Shown piece after piece: positions 24,175 to 35,544 of a stretch of 64,000 bases of DNA. The position numbers and the translations under genes were made by a program. The DNA is from Chlorokybus atmophyticus (Eukaryota > Streptophyta > Chlorokybophyceae > Chlorokybales > Chlorokybaceae), in contig RHPI01001037.1 of assembly GCA_009103225.1 (NCBI GenBank), forward strand, positions 8,491 to 72,490, read 5' to 3'. Positions within the stretch are counted from its first letter, which is position 1, and every line of letters starts with the position of its first letter. Under the pieces are notes generated by a model, which did not search any database, was not told the origin of the DNA, and saw only the letters and a program-made list of their open reading frames with translations.

Positions 24175-27042
24175 ATGGCGAAGAGTGAGCCAACACTGGT
24201 TCCCGAATGGCTCAAGGGAGCCGCGGGCCAGCATAGCAGTACCAGCTCGGGAATTTTTTCTCATACAGGTCAGTTTGGAGCAAAACCTGCTGCTTGATAC
24301 CTGCTAGTTTGGCAGTCTGACTGCTGAAAACACAGCATGGAAAACGTTGCTTACACATGTCGTGTATGGTAGCATTGCAGCTTACATGCATTATACGGTG
24401 CAAGGCAGCATTTTGCGCTTTCAAGACATGATACAAGCACTTTCAAGCAGTCACTTCGCTGCTTGTTGCAACAGCTCATGTCTGTTACCATAGCACTGCA
24501 GTCGAGTTGCTATGGGTAGGGTACATGATTGTCTCTGCACGCAAATTGCACCTGAGTTGCAAATGGATGATGGAGCTGCTTCACCTGCATTGATCATGCA
24601 GATAACGGATACTCGCGAAGGGACTTCCGCGATTATCGCGACCAAGAGCCCTCTCAGCGGCAATCATATGGTCCGCTTGGGCGGCGAACATCAGGTGATC
24701 GTGGCCCTTCCAATGTGTATCCCAGCTTTGGACGAGGGCACGGTCGAGGAGAGGAGTGGAGTCACGATGAGCGGGAGAGAGACCGCGATCACTGGGGTGA
24801 ACGGCGTGGAGGTGGTCGAGGAGGCAGCGTAGAGCGGTCTTTTCGTGATGTTGATCGGGACAGGGATATCCAGCGCACCTTCACTGGCTATGCACATGGT
24901 CATGAGCGCGATCAGCATCGTGACTATGCACGCGATACGGACCGCAGTCGACTGGACAGGTCTGTGAGTGAGCGTGTGGATCGAGAGCACAAGGAGTTGG
25001 ACCGCAGTTTACAGAGGACCATCTCGAACCGCCATGAGGTTGAGCCGGTGCATCGCCGACACTCTGTGTCAGCTGGTGTCAGCCGCATTCTGGAAGAGGT
25101 TGCTGACAGGAAGTCAGATATGGCTGCGATACCCACTGCCATGCCGGCCTCGTCCGGCAGCTTAGCCAGTACCATGCAGAAGGCAGCTTTCGAGCGCAAT
25201 TTTCCATCCCTTGGTGGTCAGGAGCGAATGTACAGTCATGCTGTGACAACAACAGTTTCCTCACCTGCCACCTCAAATGGATTACCGCGCGCCCTGTGGC
25301 AATCAACACCCAGGTCTTTATCCAATGGCAAGAGTCTGGGCATACTTGCAGGTGGCCTTGGTAGTGGAGAATGGAATTCCAAGTTGGCAGATGTTCCCCC
25401 TGCTCTGGCTGCTGACTTGCAGCAGAGTGCCGCTGTCTCCTCACCGTCAACTGTGAGCCAGATACCCTCTACTTCTACAACTTCAGTGCCAAAAATGGCA
25501 GATGCATTGCAGATGAGTGTTGAGAAGACCAGCAATGGCCAGGTATGTCTTTTGCAGATGATTGTGTTGAGTGTCAACTGCACTTTGCGCAAGCGCCATC
25601 TCTCAGGTCAATGTCCAACCAGTTGCTTTCACAGCAATCGGCTGCAGACTTGCATCGGCTTGAGGAGCTCGCATTGCGCCAGTCAAGGCAACTGATTCCA
25701 ATGAAGCCATCGTTGCCCAAGAACTTGGTACGCAGCCGCTGGATGGCAACATGAGACTGTGCATCAATCTACAATGGGATAAATTGTGATGTCATGTTTC
25801 TCGCAGAGTCAGGGTTTGCTGCGCGACAAAGGGAAAAGCAAGACATTGCGGCCTGCCGATGATAATTCCATCCCAAGCAGCCATCGTACCACTACAAGCA
25901 CCTCTACTGCACGAAGTGTTACAGACTCAAGCAGGTTTGGTGCCAAACCGTTGACGCGCGCAAGGTCTGGCAAAGAGTTGGTGGGCTCCTTTTCCCTCAA
26001 CGGGATGCGTCGAGACGACACCATCTTCATAGCTGCAAAGCAGGCACCAGCTTCCACAGGCACGTTTCGTGGTGCACCAGTTCTTCAGTCGCGGCCAGTG
26101 TCTGTTACTGTAGTGGCAGATGACAAGGATCGGGCTGTTGCTTTGGACCGAAGCGCATTTTTCAATAGTCTCAGGCGGAAATCGCTGACATCACCGCCTT
26201 CTCCCCATCAGCAAGTATCTTTGTCAAATGGTGGGATAGAGCAAAGTATATACGATTCTGGTGGTGAAACCTTGTTGTCCCCAGTTGGTGAGGCGAATGG
26301 CGGTTGTGAAGTATTTTCAGGCGAAGAACTTGCTGCAGAGGGTGAAGACGCGCAACAGACTTTCCTGTCGGCTGCGTTGGCACAGAACCCTCGGAGTTTG
26401 AGTAGTGTAGATGAGCTGCAAGCATTAGCTGATGCATTGCCTTCATCAGAAGGCAATGGCGCAGCCGGTAGCATGGTATCGCCTGCAGTAGGCGTCACTT
26501 GCAATGGCCCTGTTCTTGCAAACGGCACTGGGAGCTTTCCTACTGCAAATGGCGACGGTGGGTATGGCCCGCAGCTGATATTGGGTAATGGGACGGTATC
26601 TGGTCTGCTTAACAAACGCGGTGAAGAGGAAGAGGCAGCTTTCTTGCGTTCGCTGGGTTGGAATGAGGACGATGATGAGGACGAGAATGGTGAGGGTGGT
26701 CTGACGGAGGAGGAAATCAAACAGTTTCACAAGGAGAAACTCAAGGTATGTTGGCGATGACTTTCTATGTGTAGCCCATGGTGAAGTTATGTGCTTTTGT
26801 CTTTATCCTCTGAATCCCACCCTGATTATATGTTTGACCAGGCCGTACAGTCCATGCCTAGCCTGAGCAAAGGTCGACCCTCCTTGTCGTTTTCCAACTT
26901 TGGAACTGGCCGCGTTGGCATACCTCGTGCGCCCGTCCGCGCAAGCAAGAGTTTTGTAATGGGAGCGCGAAAGGACATGCCTATCGGCAGCGTTGGGAGC
27001 GTTTCATCTGGACTGTCCACCTCTGACAGTGATTCAGATTGA
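24175..27042 (+). CDS. Vasculin/GPBP1-family protein
   Basis: Five exons (24175-24268, 24602-25516, 25594-25727, 25807-26745, 26842-27042) give about 760 residues. The N-terminus AKSEPTLVPEWLKG resembles plant members (SEPxLVPEWL) and animal vasculin (FVPAWL). An Arg/Asp/Glu-rich RD-type region follows. FERNFPSLGGQE matches the family's FPSL motif, and RLEELALRQSRQLIPM is a plant-type block. SAFFNSLRRKSL and FLRSLGWNEDDDEDENGEGG with LTEEEIKQFHKEKL match the conserved C-terminal domain. The protein ends in an acidic serine tail (STSDSDSD). Human GPBP1 binds GC-rich promoters; the role in plants and algae is not known to me. The exon 2/3 junction is uncertain: the obvious donor at 25543 does not restore frame, so 25516/25594 was chosen by phase and resemblance. 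Confidence 0.85.
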
Positions 27043-29008
27043 AGTTGCGAAGCTTTCTCCAGAGTCGCCCTTTCTGCTTTCAACAAGTCTGCCATCCTGC
27101 TGCAGTTGTTCATAGACAACTGAGTTGGTTTTGCGTATATCTTACACATCTGGTCTGTTTACTTGTGGGGTCCAACAAAATAGAGGACGGCTGGCTTCGT
27201 CGTCTGTAGCCCAGTCCAAGTTTTATCTGAATACAATCTCAATGCATGCAAGATTGCAGCATGCAATCAGCATATCTGCTGCTTGTGCCTCTTGAAGTCG
27301 AACTTCCTCTGTTGCGGCAACTGATTGCGTGCTACCTGCAAGCGTGTCACTTTGGAGATGTGATTGGTACTGTTTGAGTACATGTGCTGGCATTCTTGCA
27401 TCCGAACTACTGCTGGAAAGCCTATGTACACCCAGTTGCTGTGTTGATGTTGGGTGCTAGCACTACACCCTCTACTTGCTGAAATAGCTTGAGCCTGAAA
27501 GGTGGTTTACCAATCGTTGCTTTTAATCATGCATAACTGTTTCACAACCACTGGCTATCATTATCCCTATCGTCACTATTGCCATCCCCATGATGAAGCG
27601 AGCCAAGAGCACGCAAGGACATCATTATTGCTATTGCTGTCGCGTGAATGCATAGCGATTCTGGGACGTACAATCGCATAGTCAAGTTTTTTTGTTTTTT
27701 TTGTTTTTTGTGCATAGTCATTTTGTGCATAGTCAAGTGGACCATGATGTGCAGCAGGGCAACAACCAATAGGCCCAATTGTGCATGGTCGACACATAAA
27801 TGAACACTTGTGTACGCATTCACTGCATTGCACATAAGAGCATCAAGTTTAGTGGTGCCATTATAATGTAATTGTGCCTGCCAGTTTCCTTGCCTGTAGT
27901 TTGGTTGCCTTGTATGTAACATGAGTGTGCACAGTCTGCCTGTGAACTACGACTTATACCCTACATAATATGCACACCACTATATACATATGCGTGCAAG
28001 AGTTGCACGCATATGGGTATATTCGTTACGCCTTTGCCTGTGATCTTGACCATACGCCGATACGATCATATACACATAGTGTGCATATTGCCTATCATAT
28101 TTTCTGTGTGTGGTTTGTTGTGCATGTATGTCCAGCCTACATAGGTCAAGCCCTCATATCGTTATTTGTTGCCTTTGTGTGTGATAGAAATGTGCTTGCG
28201 TTTCTTGTGTAACTTACTATGACAAATGGCCCTCGGCCTTGAGACAATTCTACCATATGTATGCAAGCACACATCTTCACACCATTCGTTTTCGATACGT
28301 TGCGCACAACGTGTGCAAAGCATTTTTGTGCATGCTAAAAATTGTGCTTCGAGATTGTGTAAAACATTGTTACGTACGCGCCGGCTGGTAGCCTTGCTAT
28401 CATAGCTAACAGCAGGGGCAAGTAGCAGCTTTTAGCGTGCTTTATGTCTATGGAACAAAGTATGTTACATGTGACGTGAAAGTTGCAATGTGTAATTTGC
28501 TTTAAGAAAGATCTCTAAAGTATGTCATAGCAAAGGCTTTGCGAGAGGGAGAGAGAAAGAAAAAGCATAATGCATGGTTGTTTAAATATGTATGGATAAC
28601 AGTGCACATTCCATACTCTTTCAATTGACATTCTCAGACACTCTACGCCAACACTGTACACTTGTGATTTGTCACTCGTTTTTTCTTGTAGACAATCACA
28701 ATATGTGGGATTGTTACCTAAATTGTGCATTAATTTGCTACTATGTCCATCGTGGCTTCTCAAGTTGCGCTACACATCAATGCACTAAGATAAGCATCGT
28801 TTAATAATTGCATTTTATAAGCTTATCAAGTATTCTCGTATTGCTTGTAAACAAGGGCGAATTTATGGCAGATACAATAGCAATTTTGATCGCAAAAAAC
28901 TGCACCCGCATTATGACTGAATGAGGTACCTTGCGGACGATAATTAAGTCAATACAGTAATGGTCGTTTGTTTATAAAACAAAAAGAACGCGCTAAGATA
29001 CCTGTCAG
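27043..29008. other. AT-rich intergenic region
   Basis: No gene was recognised. The stretch holds T-rich and TTTTTTGTTTTTTTTG-like low-complexity sequence near 27685-27715 and becomes AT-rich to the right. It was searched by eye for the thioredoxin active-site exon that should precede the fragment at 29009; none was found. Confidence 0.5.
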
Positions 29009-29397
29009 CAAAATGTGTTTGAGGTGAAGATAGATACTGAGAAGTACGACGCTTTGACAACCAAATACCGCGTTGCAGCTTTGCCCACACTAGTGCTGTT
29101 CGTCCGAGGCAAACCCATTGATCGAATAGTAAGTTTTGCCGCTTTACTCAATCAAAGCCTACACATCTGATGCTGTATGGCAGCACCTTGCCCGTGCCAA
29201 TGGAACATGTGTTCAAAGTTGGCATCAGTTGCTAGTGCTCCACTTGTTGGGCCGTACATTCAGTAGTGCCTACAGCTCAAGCTCCCAGCTGACTGCTCTG
29301 TGCACTGCAGGAAGGCGTCCTGCCGGCTGATGCATTGATTGAGCGCATAGAGTCTGTGCTCTCGCAGGGAGCAACCGTATTACGCCAAAGTGAATGA
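29009..29397 (+). pseudogene. C-terminal thioredoxin fragment (y-type-like) without active-site exon
   Basis: Two in-phase exons (29009-29128 and 29311-29397) encode about 68 residues of a thioredoxin C-terminal half: VFEVKIDTEKYDALTTKY, then RVAALPTLVLFVRGKPIDRI, then EGVLPADALIERIESVL. The cis-proline sits in ALPT, as expected. Plant thioredoxin y has the same KIDTEKY...ALPT...DRxEG order. The N-terminal half with WCGPC is missing: no matching sequence or ATG-led exon was seen in the 2 kb upstream, which is AT-rich and noncoding in look. The splice sites (GTAAGT donor, TGCAG acceptor) are intact, so this may be a truncated copy, a gene with a far-off first exon, or a misassembly. As it stands it would not make an active thioredoxin. 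Confidence 0.7.
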
Positions 29398-30372
29398 ATG
29401 TTTTCTTTATTTTTTTTATGGTTTGTTATGCAATGGTAATTGCTAGTCAATTGAATTATGTGTCATAATGATAATCACATCATACGAGAGCCGAAATTGA
29501 ATGTGCATACTATGTCTCGATGTGAATACTGCAGATGTGTTGAGCAGCCAGGGATCTTCACACTTATCGCATAATAGTAAGTGAAATTGTTCAATTCAAG
29601 TTGATGTAAACTGACTTACAATTCTTTGATGCCAACAAACAATTATAGTTCATGCATACGAGTCTATACGTCCAGGGGGTGTATGATCTCAACAAGTATT
29701 GCGCAAAGCTATTAACCGCGATTCGGCCACAAAATGGCTTATATGAAGTAAATCACGCAAGTATACATGCATAACGATACCCTTATAACATATTAACATA
29801 TCGATTAATACATAATCGTTAATGGTAGCAACAAATATAGACTCAATTTTCAGCTACCGGTATGCTACAATGCAAGCGTTATTGTCGAACGCCGTTGCGT
29901 TCAGGCATGTTGATTGTTTGCACACCGATTGAAAAAGCACTCGACTTGTCACTCATAAAATGTGAAGCTGCTCATGAACGATAAGGTGTTTATTGGAACA
30001 GGCCACCTGGCGCTTCCAAGGTCGTCGGATACTTGTGGTGAAGATCGATTGAACCTCGCCACTTCGCAGGCAAGATGCGGCATCTCATCGATCACGGCTG
30101 CCCTGCCGCGCCACCCTGCCGTCCAACGCAACGCGCAACACTGTTGCAACCATTGTTATTGTTATTTCGCAATATTCTTCGAGTCAGTGTCAGCGACGCT
30201 GGCGGTGGCGGCGGCGGCGGTGTGGTCTGCCTGGCTGTAGACATCCCGTTCGTATCTGCATGCAGAGCGCCGGCGTGCACGATCCCCCTTGGAGTTTCCG
30301 TCGGCGGTGGGGAGAGTGCAGCAGCGGACCTGCAGGAGGAAGAAGAAGCAGAGCAGGGGCAGGTGGGGAGGT
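29398..30372. other. Intergenic region, AT-rich then GC-rich
   Basis: Positions 29400 to about 29960 are AT-rich with no supported frame. From about 30060 the DNA turns GC-rich toward the phospholipase-like start, with a GGCGGCGGC triplet run near 30200-30220. An open frame beginning at ATG 30075 lies in another frame from the phospholipase exon and has only biased, low-complexity content. Confidence 0.45.
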
Positions 30373-31523
30373 ATGCCAGCGCTGGTGGTGAGAGAGTCAA
30401 AGACGCAGGCGTGGGTGAGGCGGCGGCGACTGTGGTGGGAGCATCAGCGGACGCAGGTAGCTGCGGACGAGTCGGCGCTACTGCCGTGGTGGGAGCGGGA
30501 GCAGTGCGCGTCCCTTCCAGGCGGCCGTCCCTGGCAGCCGTACTACCCCCGCCTCGCCTCGCACACAGGTCTCAGAGCCTTTCTGTGCCGACTCTTTCCC
30601 CGCTACGGCCGGTCAGTCTCGCTGCCGGCACGTGTATGCTACCAATCTGTGACTTGCATGTGGTCACTACAACGTTACTGACTGTTCAGTGTTATGCACT
30701 TCTGAAGGAGCAGGACATGACCTTGCTTGCTGACTCAAGAGTAATTCATGCTTTCGGACAGTGTGTTTTCGGTTCATCGCAGGGAACCTCACTTGTGTAT
30801 TGGCCGTGTTGTTACAAGCACTCATCAGGCTTACATGCAGGTACTGTGGGCCAAACTGGTCAAGTGGGCAGAGTGGGGATGGTGTATGGAAGCTGCCGCC
30901 AGTGTCATGGGTAGACCACTGCTGCTACATCCATGATGCTGGCTACGACACCCACGTCCAGCACGCCCTCCTCCAGGTGCGCATGTATTATAACAACAAC
31001 AACACTTCACACCTCGCTGCTCCTCGTCGCACCCTCCACCTCCACTGCCACTAGCGTGCATTAAGGGAGTTACCTGACAACGACCATGTGCCTGTGTGCT
31101 TGCGCATCCTTCACAGGCGGATCTGCTATTTCTTTCTTTACTTAAGCGCAGACCCTTGCGGCGAGATGGCAAACCCTGCAGAGAAACTGTTTGGGGAGAA
31201 GCGTATCGGTTGTTCTGCATTGCAGGTAGTTTCTAGCCAAGGCTACTGTGTGTGTGTGTGCGTGGGCGTGTGCATATTTTTGTGTGCTGGCCGTTGTATA
31301 CCTGTGTGTGTGTCTGCACGCGTGTGTGACATGATTTCCATGCGATGTTGCAGGTTTGACGGTGGTTCTGGTGCCCTACCGGCGGTTTGTGCTGGCGCAG
31401 CAGGCGCGCAAAACGCCAGCATTCCGCTTGCACGATCTCAAGCTTCTGCCGGATATCCGCAAGCCGGATCTGAGCCTGGCCTGGACCAGAGACTCTACTG
31501 CAGCGGACCAGCAGAAGCATTAG
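30373..31523 (+). CDS. Phospholipase A2-like protein
   Basis: Four exons (30373-30611, 30841-30976, 31117-31225, 31354-31523) give about 217 residues. The calcium-loop motif YGRYCGPNWSSG spans the exon 1/2 junction (residues 78-89). The catalytic helix motif DHCCYIHDAGYD follows at 105-116, with His111 and Asp112 as the expected catalytic pair. This is the secreted PLA2 signature (D-x-C-C-x-x-H-D), so the likely reaction is release of a fatty acid from the sn-2 position of phospholipids. The residues after it, including KPCRETVWGEAYRLFCIAG, are helical-looking. Unlike classical secreted PLA2s, the N-terminus from the first in-frame ATG is basic and has no evident signal peptide, so either an upstream exon is missing or the protein is not secreted by the usual route. 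Intron 3 contains a TG repeat (about 31241-31258). Confidence 0.82.
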
Positions 31524-31917
31524 GTTTGCTGAGTAAAGGCCTACACAGCCATGTCTTGTACCATATTTCTACATACCAACACTGCAGCAGCTGCGGTGCT
31601 GTAGAGACATATCCCCACTTCAGCTATGCTGGCGCAGCCGCATTGCAGTGCGTGCTTGGTCTGTCATTTTCCCCCTTGTATATACTTTAGGTTGAAGTCG
31701 TGAATATTTTATTCTCACATGTACAGTCGAGGCCTTGTAGTGAATATCTCTTGTGCAAAGCTGAGAAAAGCGGCGAGCTTTTGCCTGGTGCAAACTCTGT
31801 GCGGCGTGTGTACACGACTCATATGTGCATGTGTGCAAGGACACGCGTAACGTATTCTGACCGAGTGTGCATGCCAACACAGGCAGCGTCAGTACCATGG
31901 CTTAGGGACAGGTGCGT

Positions 31918-31958
31918 GCATGCGTGCGAGGGCTAAGCGCATGCCCTCGCACGCATGC
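31918..31958. repeat. Perfect 16-bp hairpin
   Basis: Arms GCATGCGTGCGAGGGC (31918-31933) and its exact reverse complement (31943-31958) are separated by a 9-base loop. It lies about 400 bases beyond the phospholipase-like stop codon. It could form a stable stem in RNA or be an element end. Confidence 0.85.
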
Positions 31959-32045
31959 GCTTAGGCGCATGTGCATATGAAGTGAAGATTGTTTGCAAAT
32001 GCTCCACACTGCGGCAAGAGCTTGCTGATACTGCGTCTGCTTTGT

Positions 32046-32157
32046 TCAGTTCATGTCATTGGAGGCTAAACACGCCCCAGCCAGGGTGAGAAAAGTAAGA
32101 GTCAGTACATGTCATTGGAGGTTGAACATGCCCCAGCCAGGATGAGAAAGGTACGAG
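32046..32157. repeat. Two tandem copies of a 56-bp unit
   Basis: Copy 1 spans 32046-32101 and copy 2 spans 32102-32157. They differ at a few positions; both contain CATGTCATTGGAGG and CGCCCCAGCCAGG-like blocks (TGCCCCAGCCAGG in copy 2). A third partial start (TCATGTAGG) follows. Confidence 0.85.
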
Positions 32158-32793
32158 TCATGTAGGCCAGGTTATGTGTGATCAGGCATGCTCGCAAGAA
32201 CGGACACACAACAGAACCTTTCAGCTAGCTTATGCACGCCCGGCCTGTGTGCACCCGCGCATGCTGTGTGCGGTGGCCCAATAGTTGGACCATGCAGGAG
32301 CATGCGTCATAACGCATGTCGTGCAGCACACGTTGGGTATGAGCACACAGCCCTCTTGCATTCTTTATACACTGTTACGCACAGGCAGTACAACACTCAC
32401 ATCATTCCACACAACAATTTACTGGGCTGTGCGCTGCTGTCCACACATGCACAGGTGCACCGCATGTCCCAACCCAGTTAGTTAGTCGCAAGTATGCCGC
32501 GCTGCACGCGCGTGCATGTGCTTGGCATGCCGCGCGGCACAGCATTGGCATTGCCAGTTCCGGCTAAGCTGTGCTGTGCAAGTTGGTCGCATGCTAACTT
32601 CGTGTGATCGCTTCACCAGGCTCGTGCTTGTGTCTCCCTCCCCCCTGCCTGATGTTGCTGCTGCTTGCCAGCGTTAAGCAGCTGTGCACACTGGACAAGC
32701 AGAGGAGACCGGCGGTGTAGGTGGAGGCGGAGGCGGAGGTCAGCTGGGGGATCGCCGCCTCCTCCACGTCCTCCTCTTGCTAAGCAGCAGTGG

Positions 32794-35544
32794 ATGGCGG
32801 CAGCATTGCTGCTCAGGCGGCAGCGAGTCGTGAGCAGCAGGTCCGTCAGCAAGGCGGCGGCAGGGCTGGGAGGCGCGGGGAGCTGGAGCTCTTGCCTCGC
32901 AGCAGTGGGATCGCCACAGCAAGCAAGGTACGCTGTGCCTGGCAAGCGCTTACCACCGTAGTCAAGCCGTAGCTTACAAGATATGTTGCATGCAATAGTC
33001 AAGCATGTAGGTTACATACGCCGTCCATCATCCGAAGTACCTTGTGTTTTCTCCTCACCTTTGCACACTCGTGTCAGTGAGTATGGTCGCATGGCACCGA
33101 GTGCGTGTAAAGCATTCTGTGCTGCTTCTGGCCTACAACAGCGCCAAGCCAATGTGCAAGCAGCTATTACAGCTCTGCGTGTATGCATGAGTGATTGATT
33201 GGTGACGGTCTGCTAAGCTGCTATCACAGCTGATAACCGAAGCACAATTACTGTCGTGCTGGCAGCGGTGAGTGCTTTGTGTCCATCATGATAGTCATGG
33301 TTGCTGTTGTGCACATGGCAAGTCTGATGGTCACAGCCTGCTGCTCATCTTCTGCAACACAATCTCTGGCACTGTCTATCATCATGGTAGGTTCGGTATC
33401 GCCTTTGACATCGATGGCGTGCTGCTACGAGGAGATGCGACGCCCATTCCCGGCGCGAAGCAAGCACTAAGACAGCTGTACAGCAACGACGCACAGCTTG
33501 CTGTGCCCTTTGCATTGCTCACCAACGGTACACGCTGTTGTTTGAGCAATGCGCAGCTCAGCTGCTTGCCTGACATTGGTCCTGTAGCTGAACCTTGCAC
33601 GCTTGGTACCAGGTGGTGGTGTGCCGGAAGCCAAACGTGCAGCAGTGCTAACAGAATTGCTTGAAGTCCCCTTGCGCGCTGAGCAGGTTCAAACTGTCAC
33701 ACACGCGTACACGCATACATGCGCGCTCACTTGAAAGTAGTAGATTGGCGTGTGTACTATGCACATACATTGCAGTTGCAATATATGTGCATAGTACCCA
33801 TCAAGCTCAAAGTAGGGAGTCTAAATAGTAACTTCTTTGCCTCTCAGGTCATTCTTGGGCACACCCCGTTTCGTGAAGTTGCGGACAGGTATGCACCCAC
33901 AGTGTTCTGTGTTCAACGCTCATCAGTTGCAGCACCACAGGATTGGATGCGCGTTACAAAACAGACAGCATGACAGCGTCTCATGGTGCTATTCATGCCA
34001 ACCGCCAGCATGCTGCCACTGACAGCGTTCGACAGGTTTGCGCAGCAGCACGTCCTGGCGGTGGGGAAGCACGAGCCGAAGGCTGTATTGGCTTCGTATG
34101 GCTTTCGGTGAGAGGTGCTTGATTGCTATAGCAGTACTAGTGCGGCACTCCAGAGTTTTATTATCTGGCCATATGCATTGTTCATTGTAGTGATGTAACG
34201 TTGAGGGTTGAGCACTGATGGTGCAAGCCACCCAATTGTTTGTTTCAAATGCTGGTTGGGCAAAATTTGCAGAAGCATGCAGACGCTTAGATTGCTTGTC
34301 ACCGATCAGTCTGATGCCAGTTGTTAACGCTGCCTTGGCACAGTTGTTGTTGTACAGCTCACGTTAGTTCCGAGAATGCAGTGGCAAAGTGACCTGTCTA
34401 CTGTGCAGGAGTGTAGACACGAGTGAAGCCTATCACGCGAGGCATCCCACCTTGTGGCCGCATTCCAAGCCAGCAGCCGCGCTGCACAATGCAGAGGCGG
34501 TTGACAAAGATGCTCCATTCAAAGCGGTGTTTGTCCTCAGCGATCCGACCGATTGGGGCAGAGACTTGCAGGTGTGACAATTGATCGCACGCACAGGTGA
34601 ACGCCATTGTACATTGTTGCTCTGCAGTGTTACAGATAGTACTGTGATACATTTGTTTATGAAGTCAGGTTGTGCTGTCTGTGCACAGATCGTGTTGGAT
34701 GTTCTGCTGAGCAACGGGCGTCCGGGTGGGACCAGAGCATATGACGGGCGTCAACATGTTCCTGTGTTTTTTGCGGCAGACGATCTTGAGTTTCAGGTTT
34801 GTGATGCATAAGTTGAAACGGGCCGATTTGGGTCCTATTGAGTAACCAGCAACACTGGTGCACTGTGTTGTGACCATGAGCAATGCGCAGGCAGCATTTG
34901 CGACCCCACGGTTAGGGTTGGGTGCTTTTCACCTGTTGGTAGACTCTGTGCACAAAAGGTGAGTTGAAAGTGTGACAGCACTAGTCTTTTCGTGACAGAC
35001 GGACATGCAGTACTGCATTGCTGTCCGATGAACTGTTTGATGCCAAGTGTTTGCTGCTTCTGTACTGATAGTGTCAGTGCTATTGGTGTGTATAGGTACA
35101 CAGGAAGGCATCTTCAGGCTACAATCTATGGCAAGCCTCGTCAAGTGGCATTCGATTATGCGCGTTCAGCATTAAACTCCCTCTCACACGGGCCGCTCCA
35201 GAGGTACTACATGATTGGTGACAACCCCTTGACGGACATTCGTGGTGCCAATCAGGCAAGTGAATTGCTACTATCCATTCTCATGCGCTGCATGCATGAT
35301 ACTTCAACAGCTTGTAATGCTTGCAGGCTGGTGCTGAGTGGACCTCTATACTTGTGCGCACCGGATGCTTCAGAGGCGCACACAACGACAAAACGAACCC
35401 GGCCAAGCAGGTCCGCGGGCTATTGCTGAGTTAAACATATAAGCTGGGGGTTGATTGAAGCTGATGGAGCGTCTTGTTTTGTGTCAGGTGGTTGCAGACG
35501 TGCAAGAAGCTGTCAGGTGGATATTGAGGAAAGAACTACATTAG
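32794..35544 (+). CDS. HDHD5: HDHD5/CECR5-type HAD-superfamily phosphatase
   Basis: Eleven exons (32794-32927, 33391-33527, 33613-33686, 33848-33888, 34036-34107, 34409-34571, 34689-34796, 34891-34958, 35096-35255, 35327-35410, 35488-35544) give about 365 residues. HAD motif I is FDIDGVLLRG, motif II is LTNGGGVPEAKR, and the C-terminal acidic motif is YMIGDNPLTDIRGANQAG. The order and the cap-domain blocks (VILGHTPFREVADR, VLSDPTDWGRDLQ, VPVFFAADDLEFQ) fit CECR5/HDHD5, a family related to p-nitrophenylphosphatases with no settled substrate. Exon 1 is basic and alanine-rich (MAAALLLRRQRVVSSRSVSK), which suggests mitochondrial import. The intron after 35255 has a GC donor (CAG|GCAAGT). A near-perfect hairpin lies in the intron between 33686 and 33848. 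Confidence 0.93.
33754..33797. repeat. Near-perfect 21-bp hairpin within an intron
   Basis: The left arm (33754-33774) and right arm (33777-33797) pair over 21 bases with one mismatch and a 2-base spacer. The left arm reads GTACTATGCACATACATTGC. It lies inside the third intron of the HAD phosphatase gene. Confidence 0.8.

Larger units (their letters stand above)
31524..32793. other. Intergenic region with hairpin and tandem repeat
   Basis: No coding exon was supported. It holds the 16-bp hairpin at 31918-31958 and the 56-bp tandem repeat at 32046-32157 (annotated separately). The right end (about 32690-32790) is GC-rich and is probably the promoter or leader of the HAD phosphatase gene. Confidence 0.5.

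Noticed and set aside
30075-30914. Long 279-codon frame starting at ATG 30075
   Set aside because: It overlaps the phospholipase exon in another frame and reads through its introns; the protein is Ala/Gly/Val-rich with no domain.
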